This document shows, in pieces, positions 45,782 through 54,335 of a DNA stretch of 64,000 nt. The notes beneath the pieces were generated by a model. The model made no database searches, had not been told where the DNA came from, and saw only the letters and a program-made list of their open reading frames with translations. The stretch lies in NCBI GenBank assembly GCA_036494815.1, contig DASXNV010000070.1, positions 1 through 64,000 on the forward strand. The letters are read 5' to 3'. This DNA comes from Poindextera sp036494815. GTDB lineage: Bacteria > Pseudomonadota > Alphaproteobacteria > Caulobacterales > Caulobacteraceae. Numbering within the stretch: position 1 is the first letter of the stretch; each line of letters starts with the position of its first letter. The position numbers were made by a program, and so were the translations under genes.

Positions 45782-47089
45782 CTAGCCGGCCGCCTCGCCC
45801 ACGGCGGCGACGTCACTGGCCACGATCGGCGCGCTGCGGCGGGTCATCTGGCCATAGGCGGCGATCCACAGATAGCAGGCGACAGGAACCGCCAGGAACG
45901 CCGTCAGACCGAACAGGTCGGCGACCTTGCCCGACAGCATCGGCACCACTGCGCCGCCGACAATGGCCAGGCACAGAAGGCCTGAGCCCTGAGGGGTCGA
46001 GTCGCCTAGGTCCTCGATGGCCAGGGTGAAGATGGTCGGGAACATGATGGAGTTGAAAAGGCCGATACCCAGGATGGCGGCGGCGGCGACCATGCCGCCG
46101 GACAGGCCCGATAGGGTGGCGAGGGCGCCGGCGGCCAGCGCGCACAGGGTCAGGGCCAGGCCGGGGCGAATATGGCGCAGCGCAAAGGCCCCAACGAAAC
46201 GCCCGACCATGGCCAGACCCCAATAGATGCTCACCAGCTTGCCCGCGGTCGCGATCGGCAGGCCCAGGGCGTGGGAGGACATCAAATAGCTGGTCAGCAG
46301 GCTGCCGATGGCCACCTCGGCGCCCACATAGGTGAAGATCGACAGCACGCCGAACATCAGCCGGGGCTGACCGAACAGCTTGCCGTAGGCGCCCCTGACA
46401 TGGGCCGGCGCCTTGGGCGACTGCGACACGAACAGGGCGCACAAGCCGGCCAGCAGCAGCAGGCCGATGGCGATGCCCAGGAAGGGCGCCTGGACCACAT
46501 GGGCCTCGTGGATGCGCATCTGGGTCAGGGCCTGAGGCGACAGGCTCGAGGCGGGGGGCAGGGCCTTGCCGCCCTTGAGGATCAGATTAGCGCCCACCCA
46601 GGGGCCGATCATGGTCGCCAGGGAATTGAACGCTTGGGCCAGGGTCAGGCGACTGTGGCTGTAGCGCGGGTCGCCGATGCTCGCTGTCAGCGGATTGGCG
46701 GCGACCTGGACGATGGTTACGCCGCTCGCCACGACGAAGATCGCCCCGAGCAAGGCGTAGTAGCTGCCCATCTGCGCCGCGGGCGTGAACAGGGCGCAAC
46801 CGATCGCCGTGACCACCAGGCCGACAATCACGTTGATCAGGTAGCCGACCCGCGCGAGAAGCCAAGCCGCCGGGATCGACATCAGGAAATAGGCCGCGAA
46901 GAAGACGAAGGGCGTGAGCGCGGCCTGGGTATAGTTCAGCTCGAACATCCCCTTCAGCTTTGGCGTCAGGGTGTCGTTGACCAGCACTGTGCAGAAGCCG
47001 AAAGCGAAGAACAGCGCCATGGCGAGGGGGATGAGTCGGCGACTACCGCCGACAGCGCCGGTGGGCTGAGAACTGGATGTAATCTGCAA
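45782..47089 (-). CDS. FucP-type MFS sugar transporter (glucose/galactose/mannose)
   Basis: 435 residues, 12 helices, of the fucose/glucose-galactose transporter group: FFAFGFCTVLVNDTLTPKLK near the start, SIPAAWLLARVGY, QVAANPLTASIGDP (about 130) and QAFNSLATMIGPWVG are typical. A TTG start at 47089 is chosen because GGGAGGA precedes it with six bases spacing; the longer frame from 47140 would run through the promoter region. A perfect palindrome TGACAGCGCTGTCA lies 74 bases upstream. It would take up glucose or a related hexose with protons, completing the GH3 beta-glucosidase route. The LacI gene follows on the same strand. Confidence 0.88.
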   Translation of the reverse strand: MQITSSSQPTGAVGGSRRLIPLAMALFFAFGFCTVLVNDTLTPKLKGMFELNYTQAALTPFVFFAAYFLMSIPAAWLLARVGYLINVIVGLVVTAIGCALFTPAAQMGSYYALLGAIFVVASGVTIVQVAANPLTASIGDPRYSHSRLTLAQAFNSLATMIGPWVGANLILKGGKALPPASSLSPQALTQMRIHEAHVVQAPFLGIAIGLLLLAGLCALFVSQSPKAPAHVRGAYGKLFGQPRLMFGVLSIFTYVGAEVAIGSLLTSYLMSSHALGLPIATAGKLVSIYWGLAMVGRFVGAFALRHIRPGLALTLCALAAGALATLSGLSGGMVAAAAILGIGLFNSIMFPTIFTLAIEDLGDSTPQGSGLLCLAIVGGAVVPMLSGKVADLFGLTAFLAVPVACYLWIAAYGQMTRRSAPIVASDVAAVGEAAG

Positions 47090-47162
47090 AGCTGGTCCTC
47101 CCGAACACGGCGTTCTAGCGCTGTTGGCCGCGCATAGCACACATGCGTTGTGTGGAGTGTTA

Positions 47163-47176
47163 TGACAGCGCTGTCA
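47163..47176. promoter_or_regulatory. Perfect 14-base palindrome TGACAGCGCTGTCA (LacI-type operator)
   Basis: Perfect dyad with the central CG typical of LacI-family operators, between the FucP-type gene (start 47089) and the divergent ZIP gene (start 47252). Two near-copies lie at 31059 and 32672, each upstream of a carbohydrate gene. Likely regulator: the LacI protein encoded just downstream of the transporter. Confidence 0.72.
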
Positions 47177-47251
47177 AATTGAAATTCTTGATTTGCAGAT
47201 CGGATGGGACTTAGGCGAGCCGATCTGCTGTAAAAGCCCGCTTGGCTCGAG

Positions 47252-48016
47252 ATGCGGCGCTCTGGGGAAACAGGTTTGATTTTGACGAGCGTCCTGGGTT
47301 TCGGCGGAGCGCAACTGGGCATTGGGGTGGCGGCGGGCCTGGCCACCCTGGCCGGCGGGTTTGTGGCGCTTCGCCTGGGCGCGCACCTGCCCAAGCTGGT
47401 GGGCTTTGGCTGCGGGGCCGTGATCGGCGTGGCCCTGACCGACCTGTTGCCCGAGGCTCTGGAGCTGGGCGGCCGAACCTATTCGCCCCTGACCCTGACC
47501 ACCCTGATGGGCGCAGGTTTCATGGCCTATGTGCTGATCGACCGGGTCGCGGAGCTGTTGGGCGAGCGATCCGCGCACCTGGCCCGCCACCTTGGGCCCG
47601 CCAGCCTGGTGCTGCACAGCGTCATGGACGGCCTGGGCATCGGAGTCGCCTTCAGCGTCTCGCCCGCCGCGGGCCTGGTGGTCGCCGTGGCGGTCCTGGC
47701 TCACGACCTGCTGGACGGCGCCAACACCATCACCCTCAGCTTCGCGCGCGATCTAGGCCAGACGCCCATGCGGCGCTGGCTGGTGCTGGATGCGGCGGCG
47801 CCCTTGGTGGGGATCGGTCTGTCACGCATGATCAAGGCTCCGCCCCAGGCGCTGTCGCCGCTGCTGGCGGTATTCGCCGGCATGTTCCTGTACATTGGCG
47901 CCACCCAGCTCCTGCCGCGCAGCCGGACCGGCGCGGTAGGCCTGTCCGGCGCGATCGCGACGGTTCTGGGCGCCGCCTTCGTTCTGGGCGCCGTCCTGCT
48001 TAGTTCGCCGGCTTGA
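47252..48016 (+). CDS. ZIP-family metal ion transporter
   Basis: 254 residues with about eight hydrophobic helices. The ZIP signature is in helix 4, LVLHSVMDGLGIGVAFS (about 116-132), and helix 5, AVLAHDLLDGANTI (about 149), supplying the His and Asp residues of the metal path. It would bring zinc or another divalent metal into the cytoplasm. The start is uncertain: ATG at 47252 has no good ribosome-binding site, while an in-frame TTG eight codons later follows GGGGA. Divergent from the FucP-type gene. Its 3' end overlaps that of the S10 peptidase gene by 17 bases, tail to tail. Confidence 0.85.
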   Translation: MRRSGETGLILTSVLGFGGAQLGIGVAAGLATLAGGFVALRLGAHLPKLVGFGCGAVIGVALTDLLPEALELGGRTYSPLTLTTLMGAGFMAYVLIDRVAELLGERSAHLARHLGPASLVLHSVMDGLGIGVAFSVSPAAGLVVAVAVLAHDLLDGANTITLSFARDLGQTPMRRWLVLDAAAPLVGIGLSRMIKAPPQALSPLLAVFAGMFLYIGATQLLPRSRTGAVGLSGAIATVLGAAFVLGAVLLSSPA

Positions 48017-49622
48017 CCGTAGCGCCGGCCCCGCTGGCGGCCAGGGCATCATCATAGAAGGCGGCCAGGTCGGTGTGCAGCAGGCGCAGGGCGTCGGGGT
48101 TCAGATAGACCATATGGCCGGAGGGATAGTAGCGGAACTCCAGGTTCTTCTGCTGCGCCGGCTCCAGCATCATGTGGCGCAGGTCGTATTCTGTGGCGAA
48201 GAACGGTGTGGCCATGTCGTAATAGCCGTTCAGAGACAGCACCTTCAAATAGGGATTGGTGCGCATGGCCGAGGCCAGGTCCAGGGCCACGTCCGGGTTG
48301 TTCAGCGCCCTGGGCTTGCCGGGCGCCTTGTGCTTCCAGTCCCAGTCGAACCCCTTCAGGCCATAGATACTGACGCGATAGGGCAGGTCGGTGCGATAGC
48401 CGAGATCCTCGGCGATATAGTTGTTGAAACTGGACACAAAGGCGCCGCTAACGGCGGTGTCGGATGGGTCATAGTCGGGGCTTGATCCCGCCGCGTCGGC
48501 GTCCACGCCCATATAGCGGGAATCGTAACGGCCGATGGTCTGGCGCTGGTCGCGCAGCAACTCCTTCTGGAACCGATCCAGATCAACCCGCAGATTGGCG
48601 TTCTTGATGAACTCCGGCGACAGGCCGGTGAGGACGCTCATCTGTTGGGCGATGGAGTCGCGCTCCTGGTCGGAAATGGCCTGTCCTTTGGCCAGGGCGG
48701 CGGCGTAGGGGCCGAGGGCGAAGGCGCGAGCCTGCTCGGCCACGCTGGCCACATCGGCGGGGCGGTTGGCCAGCTTGTTGTGATACCAGGCCGCGGTGGC
48801 GTAGCTGGGCAGGTAGGCCACGTACAGCTGGTCGTAGCCCGGTTGGCGGATGCCGTAGTTGAGGATCGAGGACAGCAGCATCACCCCGTTTAGGGCCATG
48901 CCGCGATCCTGTAGCTGATAAGCCACTGCGGCCGAACGGGTGGTGCCATAGGACTCGCCGAACAGGAATTTGGGGCTGTTCCAGCGGCCCGCCTTGGTGG
49001 CGTAGCGCAGGATGGCCCGGGCGAAGGCGTCGGCGTCCTGGTCCACGCCCCAGAAGCTCTTTTCATCGGTGTCGCCAAGCGCGCGGGAATAGCCGGCCCC
49101 TGGCGCGTCGATGAACACCATGTCGGTCTTGTCGAGCAGCGTGTTCTCGTTGGGGCCAAAGGCGAAGGGCGCGGGGCGGATGGTCTCGGGACTGGTGGTG
49201 CGCACCCGCATGGGGGCGAAGGCGCCCATATGCAGCCAGATGCTCGAGGAGCCTGGGCCGCCGTTGTAGAAAAAGGTTACCGGCCGACGCGGTGAGGGGC
49301 CGCCGTCGTCCAGGGTATAGGCCACATAAAACATGCTCTCGGTGGGTTTGCCGGTGTCGTCACGCAGGGTCAGGGTCCCGGCGGTGGCCTTGTAGCGCAG
49401 GGTTTTGCCGCCCACAGCGACAGTGTGCTGCGTGACCACCTCGGTTTCTTTTAGCGGTGCGCGAGCCCAGCCTTCCACGGCTTCGGCGGCCTGGGTGTCC
49501 TTGAGGCGGGTCTCGGCGGTCTTGACCGGGCCATCACCGCCCGGCTTGTCATCGGCCAGAGCGCCGCTCGCGGCCCCCAGCGCTACTGCGGCCGCACAGA
49601 GAGCCGAACCCCAACGCAACAT
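48000..49622 (-). CDS. Exported S10-family serine carboxypeptidase-like protein
   Basis: 540 residues from the ATG at 49622, preceded by GGTGGAG; a longer frame to 49787 lacks signal character, whereas this start gives a signal peptide (MLRWGSALCAAAVALGAASG, cleaved near ALA). The alpha/beta-hydrolase domain has FFYNGGPGSSSIWLHMG (oxyanion loop), the nucleophile in FLFGESYGTTRS (GESYG), Asp in GYYDMATPF and His in YPSGHMVYL, so the triad is complete. S10 enzymes remove C-terminal residues at acidic pH; bacterial periplasmic members are common in Caulobacterales and Xanthomonads and are poorly characterised. Single gene. Confidence 0.88.
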   Translation of the reverse strand: MLRWGSALCAAAVALGAASGALADDKPGGDGPVKTAETRLKDTQAAEAVEGWARAPLKETEVVTQHTVAVGGKTLRYKATAGTLTLRDDTGKPTESMFYVAYTLDDGGPSPRRPVTFFYNGGPGSSSIWLHMGAFAPMRVRTTSPETIRPAPFAFGPNENTLLDKTDMVFIDAPGAGYSRALGDTDEKSFWGVDQDADAFARAILRYATKAGRWNSPKFLFGESYGTTRSAAVAYQLQDRGMALNGVMLLSSILNYGIRQPGYDQLYVAYLPSYATAAWYHNKLANRPADVASVAEQARAFALGPYAAALAKGQAISDQERDSIAQQMSVLTGLSPEFIKNANLRVDLDRFQKELLRDQRQTIGRYDSRYMGVDADAAGSSPDYDPSDTAVSGAFVSSFNNYIAEDLGYRTDLPYRVSIYGLKGFDWDWKHKAPGKPRALNNPDVALDLASAMRTNPYLKVLSLNGYYDMATPFFATEYDLRHMMLEPAQQKNLEFRYYPSGHMVYLNPDALRLLHTDLAAFYDDALAASGAGATVKPAN

Positions 49623-49687
49623 GCCTGTTCTCCACCTTTGGTCCCGCAACCGGACGGGTCCGCTCGACTTAAATCGTCCGGGCTTAG

Positions 49688-49852
49688 CGATTAGCGCAAG
49701 ATCGGGGTGCGGAAAAATATCTGGATCTGGGATTCGACGATCCGGCCTATTTCTCGCGCTTCCCCACCCAACGCCGCCGGGTTTCACCGCGCCCGCAGGC
49801 GCGCGCAGGGGTGACGGTGCGGCCTAGCCAATCGTCACGGTCACTATGGTGA
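49688..49852 (+). pseudogene. Remnant of an AraC-family regulator (C-terminal helix-turn-helix)
   Basis: In the frame of 49721, the bases 49718-49786 read YLDLGFDDPAYFSRFPTQRR followed by RVSPR, which is the second helix-turn-helix of AraC-family proteins (LGF-D-P-AYFSRF-x-R-x-G-SP). The frame is blocked by a stop at 49685 and no N-terminal part is found upstream; a few residues that normally separate the motifs are missing. It is therefore a decayed fragment. It lies in the 398-base gap between the S10 peptidase and the response regulator; nothing else was seen there. Confidence 0.6.
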
Positions 49853-50020
49853 ATTTTTCAGTCATACTGTTGGCTCAGCTTCGGCTATAGGCGCTTCCCA
49901 TCCGTCTGATTCAGCTCCTATGGATATGCAGATGCCCGGCAAGCAGGGGCCGACACCACCGCCGTCCAGGCTCGACCGTCCCGATGCGGATGGCCGCCAC
50001 CGGTTTTTGGGCGCGGCGCG

Positions 50021-50431
50021 ATGACCGACGCAGCCCAGGCCGGAGCGTTGATTCTGATCGTCGAAGACGACGCCATGATCGCCGAGTTTGTCACCGACAC
50101 CCTGGAATCGGCCGATTATCGCGTCGCCTGGGCCAAGAATGGGCTTGAGGCCCTGGAGCGGCTTACGCAGGCCCAGCCGGCGCTGATCCTGCTGGACCTG
50201 GGACTGCCGCTGCTCGATGGGTTGGGGGTTCTGGCCGAACTGAAGCTGCGCCGTGCGGCTGACCCGTCCAGTCCGTCCCGCCTGCCGATCGTCATCATGA
50301 CCGGCCGCGATTCCGCAGCGGACATCCGCAAAGCCGCGTCTCTGGGCGCCACCGGTCATCTGGCCAAGCCGTTCAGCGTCTCGCTACTGCTCTCGCGGGT
50401 GGTCGAGCAGTTGTCGCAAGCTGGTCCCTAA
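50021..50431 (+). CDS. Single-domain response regulator (receiver only)
   Basis: 136 residues, entirely a CheY-like receiver. The acidic pair is in LIVEDDAMI (about 13-20), the phosphorylated Asp in LILLDLGLPLLDG (about 60), Thr in VIMTGRD and Lys in LAKPFS. No output domain, so it should act by protein-protein contact, as many single-domain regulators in Caulobacterales do in cell-cycle or stress phosphorelays. No histidine kinase is adjacent. Tail-to-tail with bacterioferritin: the stop codons overlap. Target and partner kinase are unknown. Confidence 0.88.
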   Translation: MTDAAQAGALILIVEDDAMIAEFVTDTLESADYRVAWAKNGLEALERLTQAQPALILLDLGLPLLDGLGVLAELKLRRAADPSSPSRLPIVIMTGRDSAADIRKAASLGATGHLAKPFSVSLLLSRVVEQLSQAGP

Positions 50432-50904
50432 CCTAGCTCGCCCGCCGCGCTCTGCAGGTAGTTGGCCTCGCCCAGGCTCTTGAACAGGGCCAGCTGGGTT
50501 TCCAGAAAGTCGATGTGGTCTTCGGTGTCGGCCAGGATCTCCACCAGGATCTCGCGGCTGACGAAATCCTTGGCCGCCTCGCATTGGGCGACCCCCGGGA
50601 CCAGGGCCGCCCGGCCGCCGACTTCCAGCGCCAAGTCGGCTGACAGGGATTCGGACACGGTCTCGCCGATCGACAGCTTGTTCAGGTCCTGCAGGTTGGG
50701 CAGGCCGTCCAGGAACAGGATGCGCTTGATCAGCTTGTCGGCGTGCTTCATCTCGCCGATGGACTCGTCATAGGTCAACTTGCCCAGACGGTTCAGCCCC
50801 ATGTTCTGATAGATGCGTGCGTGTAGGAAATACTGGTTGACCGAGGTCAACTCGTTGGTGAGCACCGCATTCAAAAGCTTGATGATTTCGCGGTCGCCCT
50901 GCAT
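50428..50904 (-). CDS. bfr: Bacterioferritin
   Basis: 158 residues, the usual family length. The four-helix bundle shows the ferroxidase ligands in LTNELTSVNQYF (Glu18), SIGEMKHADKLI (Glu51, His54) and LADTEDHIDFLE (Glu127, His130). Met52 next to Glu51 is the haem-ligating methionine, so this is a haem-type subunit. It stores iron in the cytoplasm as a 24-mer. It lies nine bases downstream of the bfd gene on the same strand, forming the common bfd-bfr pair; the ferredoxin gives electrons for iron release. A Fur/Irr-like box lies upstream of bfd. Confidence 0.95.
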   Translation of the reverse strand: MQGDREIIKLLNAVLTNELTSVNQYFLHARIYQNMGLNRLGKLTYDESIGEMKHADKLIKRILFLDGLPNLQDLNKLSIGETVSESLSADLALEVGGRAALVPGVAQCEAAKDFVSREILVEILADTEDHIDFLETQLALFKSLGEANYLQSAAGELG

Positions 50905-50913
50905 CGCCGTCTC

Positions 50914-51099
50914 CTATTCGGCGGCGTAGCGTAGAGCCTCGCGCTGAGCCTCAATCATCCGCCGCATGTCGCAGACGCATTTCGCGCATTGAGGACGGCT
51001 CTGGCAATGGCGGAATACCTCCGCCGGACGCGCCGCGCCCGTATCGATCGCCGCGAGCACGTCACGTTCGCGAATGCCATTGCAGTTACAGACGTACAC
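50914..51099 (-). CDS. bfd: Bacterioferritin-associated ferredoxin
   Basis: About 61 residues. The [2Fe-2S] cluster cysteines are in YVCNCNGIRERDV at the N-terminus and PQCAKCVCDM in the middle, the Bfd pattern Cys-x-Cys ... Cys-x2-Cys. The GTG at 51099 is chosen as start: GGAG lies six bases before it and family proteins begin just before the first cysteine; a longer frame from TTG at 51159 is unlikely because it would cover the operator. Bfd donates electrons to haem in bacterioferritin to release iron. First gene of bfd-bfr. Confidence 0.88.
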   Translation of the reverse strand: MYVCNCNGIRERDVLAAIDTGAARPAEVFRHCQSRPQCAKCVCDMRRMIEAQREALRYAAE

Positions 51100-51154
51100 C
51101 ACATGCTCCGTGATCAGGACCGTTGCAGCTGATGTAGGCGACCGCGAACGATTT

Positions 51155-51169
51155 TGCAACTCATTCGCA
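51155..51169. promoter_or_regulatory. Fur/Irr-like box upstream of bfd-bfr
   Basis: TGCAACTCATTCGCA, an imperfect dyad of the TGC-N9-GCA type seen at alphaproteobacterial Fur sites, 56 bases upstream of the bfd start. Iron control of bfd-bfr is common; binding here is inferred. Confidence 0.4.
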
Positions 51170-51275
51170 TGTGGGCGGCGCGAATGCCGCAGGTCGAGGC
51201 CGACCGGCCTTCTTCCTCTATAGGGCGAATACGGCCTGAATTTCGATCAGAAGGCCAGGGTCAACAGCGCCTAGA

Positions 51276-53411
51276 TCAACGGCTCCACGGCTCCAGCGCG
51301 CCCCACAGGCCCAGCACCACCGAAAAGGCGGTGAAGATCAGGGTGGTGGCGGTGAAGCCCAACTTGCGGCCCGCCGACCAGCTGTCCAGCCGCCGCCCGC
51401 CCCGCCATAGCCAGGGCGACATGACCAGGGTCAAGAGAGTCAGTAGCGCGGCCACCAGGGCGCAGGCCGAGGCGACCAATAGGAACGGACCGGGCCAGTG
51501 CAGGATCACATGCGGCTGGTCCTGGGCGCCCACACCCCAGGCGGCGAAGGTGACTAGGGAGAAAATCCACAGCACCGCAATGGTCGCCTGGACCAGGTTG
51601 GCGCGGCTTTGGCTGGTGGTCTGACGAAACTCGCGCGGATCCCGGGTGAACTGGCCGACCATGACTGCGATCGAGGCCAGCAGGGTCAGGGCGGCCAGTA
51701 CGATCAGGGTTGGCGTCTGCAGCAGCGGACCCACCCGATCAAAGGCTGTGGCGCCCGACGGCGCGTACCAGCGCTGGGCCCGGCCGTCCTTCACGTCAAA
51801 GGCGCTGACCTGGGGGCCATCGACCGCCAGGAAACGGCCACTGTCGCCGTCCGGCGTCCAGGCCTGGGTTCGGCCGCCGCCGGTGGTCAGCAGCCGCCCG
51901 TCGGGCGTCACGCTGACCTTGAGCTGGCTGATCAGCATCAGGGCGAATTTGCCAAGGCCGCCATAGGGGCGGCGATCGTCGACATAGGTTCCGGCATAGG
52001 TCTCGCGATCCTGCGCCAGACTGGGCGAGCCGGCGCGGGGCTCGGCCTGGGGCGGGGCGTAGAATCGGCCGACAATCTGCTCAGGCAGGGCGTGGGCCAG
52101 GCCCGGTCCAGTATCGGTGTTGGTCCCCACAAAGACTCCGAGGTTCAGCGCCGGAACCGTCACCATACCGGCGTGGAACCATAGGGTGTCTCCGCCATGG
52201 CCCTGGCCGCGATAGCCGCCGGGCAGGGCGAACTCCATGAATCCATCATCCCACCCGTTCACCCCGGGGGCTGAGGTTTGCAGGGTCGTGCGAAAGCCGC
52301 GAGCGGTGTCGGCGTTGTAGATCGTGGTCCCATCAAGCTGGCCGCCGCCCAGGATCATCAGCATGTAGCGGGCCATGTCGCCGGCGGTGGACGATACGGC
52401 GCCGGCGGGCGCCACGTGGGTGAGGTATTCGGTGGGCTCGGCCTTGTAGCCGCCCTGAGCCCAGCGGTAGCCCGTGGACAGATCCGCCGCCAGGCTGGTC
52501 TTCAAGGGCGCGGGCAGGTCGGAGCGGGCGGGATAGGGCTCGCGAAACGTGGTGTGGTCCAGGCCTAGCGGGCGAGTGATTTCGGTCTCGACCAGATCCT
52601 GGAACGGGTGACCGTTGACATAGGAGACCGCTTCGCCGGCCAGAGCCGCCCCATAGTTGGAATAGACCGGCAGGGCGCCGGCCTCGCGCACCCGCCGGGG
52701 CCGCTCCTGGCGCAGATATTCGAACAGGGGCCGCACCCGCGCCGGATTTTCCTCGAACAGCTGCCCCAGCATCCGGTCCTCGAAGCCCGGAGAGTGGGTC
52801 ATCAGATCGCGCACCAGAAGGTCTCGCTTGAAGCCCTCGTCCCCCACCTTGAGTTTTTCCGGCAGGTAGAGATTGACCGGCGCCGTCAGGCGGATGCGCC
52901 CGGCCTCGGCCTCCTTCATCAGGGCGATCCAGGTGAAGGTCTTGGAGATCGAGCCCAGGCGAAACAGGGTCTGGTCTGGATCAACGGCGCGGCCAGGCCC
53001 CGCGAAGCCATAGCCCTTCTTCATCACCACCTGGCCGTTCTGCACCACAGCGACGGTGACCCCGGCGATGTGATCGCGGCTCATGGCCTGGCGCACCACG
53101 CCGTCGACAAAGGCTTGCAGCTGCTCTGGCGGAACCGACTCGCCGGGCGACAGCCGCTGGTCGGCGGACGGCCGCTGATCGACGGGAGGCGCCTGCAGCG
53201 CTTGGCGGGCGAGGCTTTTGAGATTGCTTGGACGAGGCCTGCTGGGGCCGAAGGCTGCAGGGCCACCGGCCACGAACGGCGCCGGACTTGACGGCGAGGA
53301 CGCGAAGACCGGCGCCGATCCGCTCGGGCTTTGGGCGCCGCTGGTCGCCGAGGCCATCAGGACCCCCGCGCCCATGGCGAAGGCCAGGGCGAATCTGACG
53401 GCAGGTCGCAT
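51276..53411 (-). CDS. Serine beta-lactamase-like hydrolase with C-terminal membrane domain
   Basis: 711 residues from the ATG at 53411 (GGAG eight bases upstream); the frame to 53498 lacks a signal. Signal peptide 1-27 (ASATSGAQS). The class C beta-lactamase/penicillin-binding-like domain (about 90-440) has the SxxK nucleophile in LGSISKTFTW (about 157), the YxN motif in VYSNYGAAL and HGGDT as third motif. After a DUF3471-like stretch come four hydrophobic helices (about 570-705). Such proteins are D-aminopeptidase or esterase-like; resistance function cannot be assumed. It is the last of a leftward series with sspB, but a 146-base gap separates it from the C13 protease gene. Confidence 0.85.
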   Translation of the reverse strand: MRPAVRFALAFAMGAGVLMASATSGAQSPSGSAPVFASSPSSPAPFVAGGPAAFGPSRPRPSNLKSLARQALQAPPVDQRPSADQRLSPGESVPPEQLQAFVDGVVRQAMSRDHIAGVTVAVVQNGQVVMKKGYGFAGPGRAVDPDQTLFRLGSISKTFTWIALMKEAEAGRIRLTAPVNLYLPEKLKVGDEGFKRDLLVRDLMTHSPGFEDRMLGQLFEENPARVRPLFEYLRQERPRRVREAGALPVYSNYGAALAGEAVSYVNGHPFQDLVETEITRPLGLDHTTFREPYPARSDLPAPLKTSLAADLSTGYRWAQGGYKAEPTEYLTHVAPAGAVSSTAGDMARYMLMILGGGQLDGTTIYNADTARGFRTTLQTSAPGVNGWDDGFMEFALPGGYRGQGHGGDTLWFHAGMVTVPALNLGVFVGTNTDTGPGLAHALPEQIVGRFYAPPQAEPRAGSPSLAQDRETYAGTYVDDRRPYGGLGKFALMLISQLKVSVTPDGRLLTTGGGRTQAWTPDGDSGRFLAVDGPQVSAFDVKDGRAQRWYAPSGATAFDRVGPLLQTPTLIVLAALTLLASIAVMVGQFTRDPREFRQTTSQSRANLVQATIAVLWIFSLVTFAAWGVGAQDQPHVILHWPGPFLLVASACALVAALLTLLTLVMSPWLWRGGRRLDSWSAGRKLGFTATTLIFTAFSVVLGLWGALEPWSR

Positions 53412-53557
53412 GGACAAGCTCCGGGAGGGATGGCGCGGGAGCGGTTTTCTACGCTGCCTGACGCCTAGGTCAAAGCGTATCACCGCTCGCGGGCGCAATA
53501 TCGTGGGCGCTGGCTGGTGGCGCGGCCTTTGTGAAGCTTTGTCAGCGCCTTATGGCG

Positions 53558-54328
53558 TCACGGCGGCGCCTTGAATCTATAGAGCGGCAGCATGGGTCGC
53601 AGGGCGGCGCCGATCTTTAGCTGGGGCTCCGATGGCGGACTGGCTCCCAGGTCGCTCTCGCGCCTGGCGACGCAGGCCTGCACCCCAGGTCCCAGCGCCG
53701 CGAAGTCATGAATCCGGGGCAGGGTCTGCAGCAGGCAGGTGTCGAAGAAGGTGTAGTGATCGCTCTCGCCGCAGCCGAACGAGGCGCGGTCGGGCCGGGC
53801 GGCGGTCAGCACCATGCGATTGGGGCCGTCCATGTCCGGCACGAACACACCGGAAAAACAGGCGGCGATGATGACGACGGTGGGGCGCTGGCCGCAGGTC
53901 TGGTCCACCAGCCGGCCCAGGCCGCCGGGAATCCAGATCCTGTCGCCGACAATAATGCCGTCGGGCGAGCCATGGGAGGTGAAATAGATCAGGCAGCCAC
54001 CCTGGGCCCTGGCGGTCAGGGTGGCGAGTTGGTCGACCACGGTCTCCACATCGGCCTTCAGCGGCTGGTCGGTGGGGTATCGGTCAGGCCGGACGGAAAA
54101 TTCGCGCAGGTTTGCTGCGGAAAACCCCGCGGCCAACAGCGCCTTGCCCACGTCGTGACGAGCATTATCGAACACCTCGCTGGGTGCGCCGCTATGAGCG
54201 CGCCAGTCTCCGGCGACCACGATCGCCGCCCAGTCGCTGAGCCCGCCGGCATGAGCTGGGCGCGGAACTGCGAGGCCGAGCACAACGCTCCAAGTCAGGA
54301 TCAGGACCAGGACGAAGCGGGCGCTCAA
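53558..54328 (-). CDS. Exported caspase-like peptidase, family C13 (legumain) type
   Basis: About 256 residues. TTG at 54328 is chosen: it follows the thioesterase stop by seven bases and a signal peptide follows directly (ARFVLVLILTWSVVLGLAV, cleaved near AHA); the track start at 54421 would overlap the thioesterase by 86 bases. The fold is that of C13/C14 cysteine peptidases: the catalytic His in IYFTSHGSPDGI and the Cys in VVIIAACFSGVFVP, each after a hydrophobic strand. Legumain-like peptidases cut after Asn or Asp; bacterial ones are rarely characterised. Position in a row with thioesterase and sspB suggests cotranscription, but no functional link is known. The protein would be periplasmic, unlike SspB. 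Confidence 0.75.
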   Translation of the reverse strand: MSARFVLVLILTWSVVLGLAVPRPAHAGGLSDWAAIVVAGDWRAHSGAPSEVFDNARHDVGKALLAAGFSAANLREFSVRPDRYPTDQPLKADVETVVDQLATLTARAQGGCLIYFTSHGSPDGIIVGDRIWIPGGLGRLVDQTCGQRPTVVIIAACFSGVFVPDMDGPNRMVLTAARPDRASFGCGESDHYTFFDTCLLQTLPRIHDFAALGPGVQACVARRESDLGASPPSEPQLKIGAALRPMLPLYRFKAPP

Positions 54329-54335
54329 GGCCGGG

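Noticed and set aside
51276..53411. Antibiotic-resistance beta-lactamase
   Set aside because: Although SxxK and YxN motifs are present, the 711-residue protein with C-terminal membrane helices belongs to the broad serine hydrolase group, not to known resistance enzymes.
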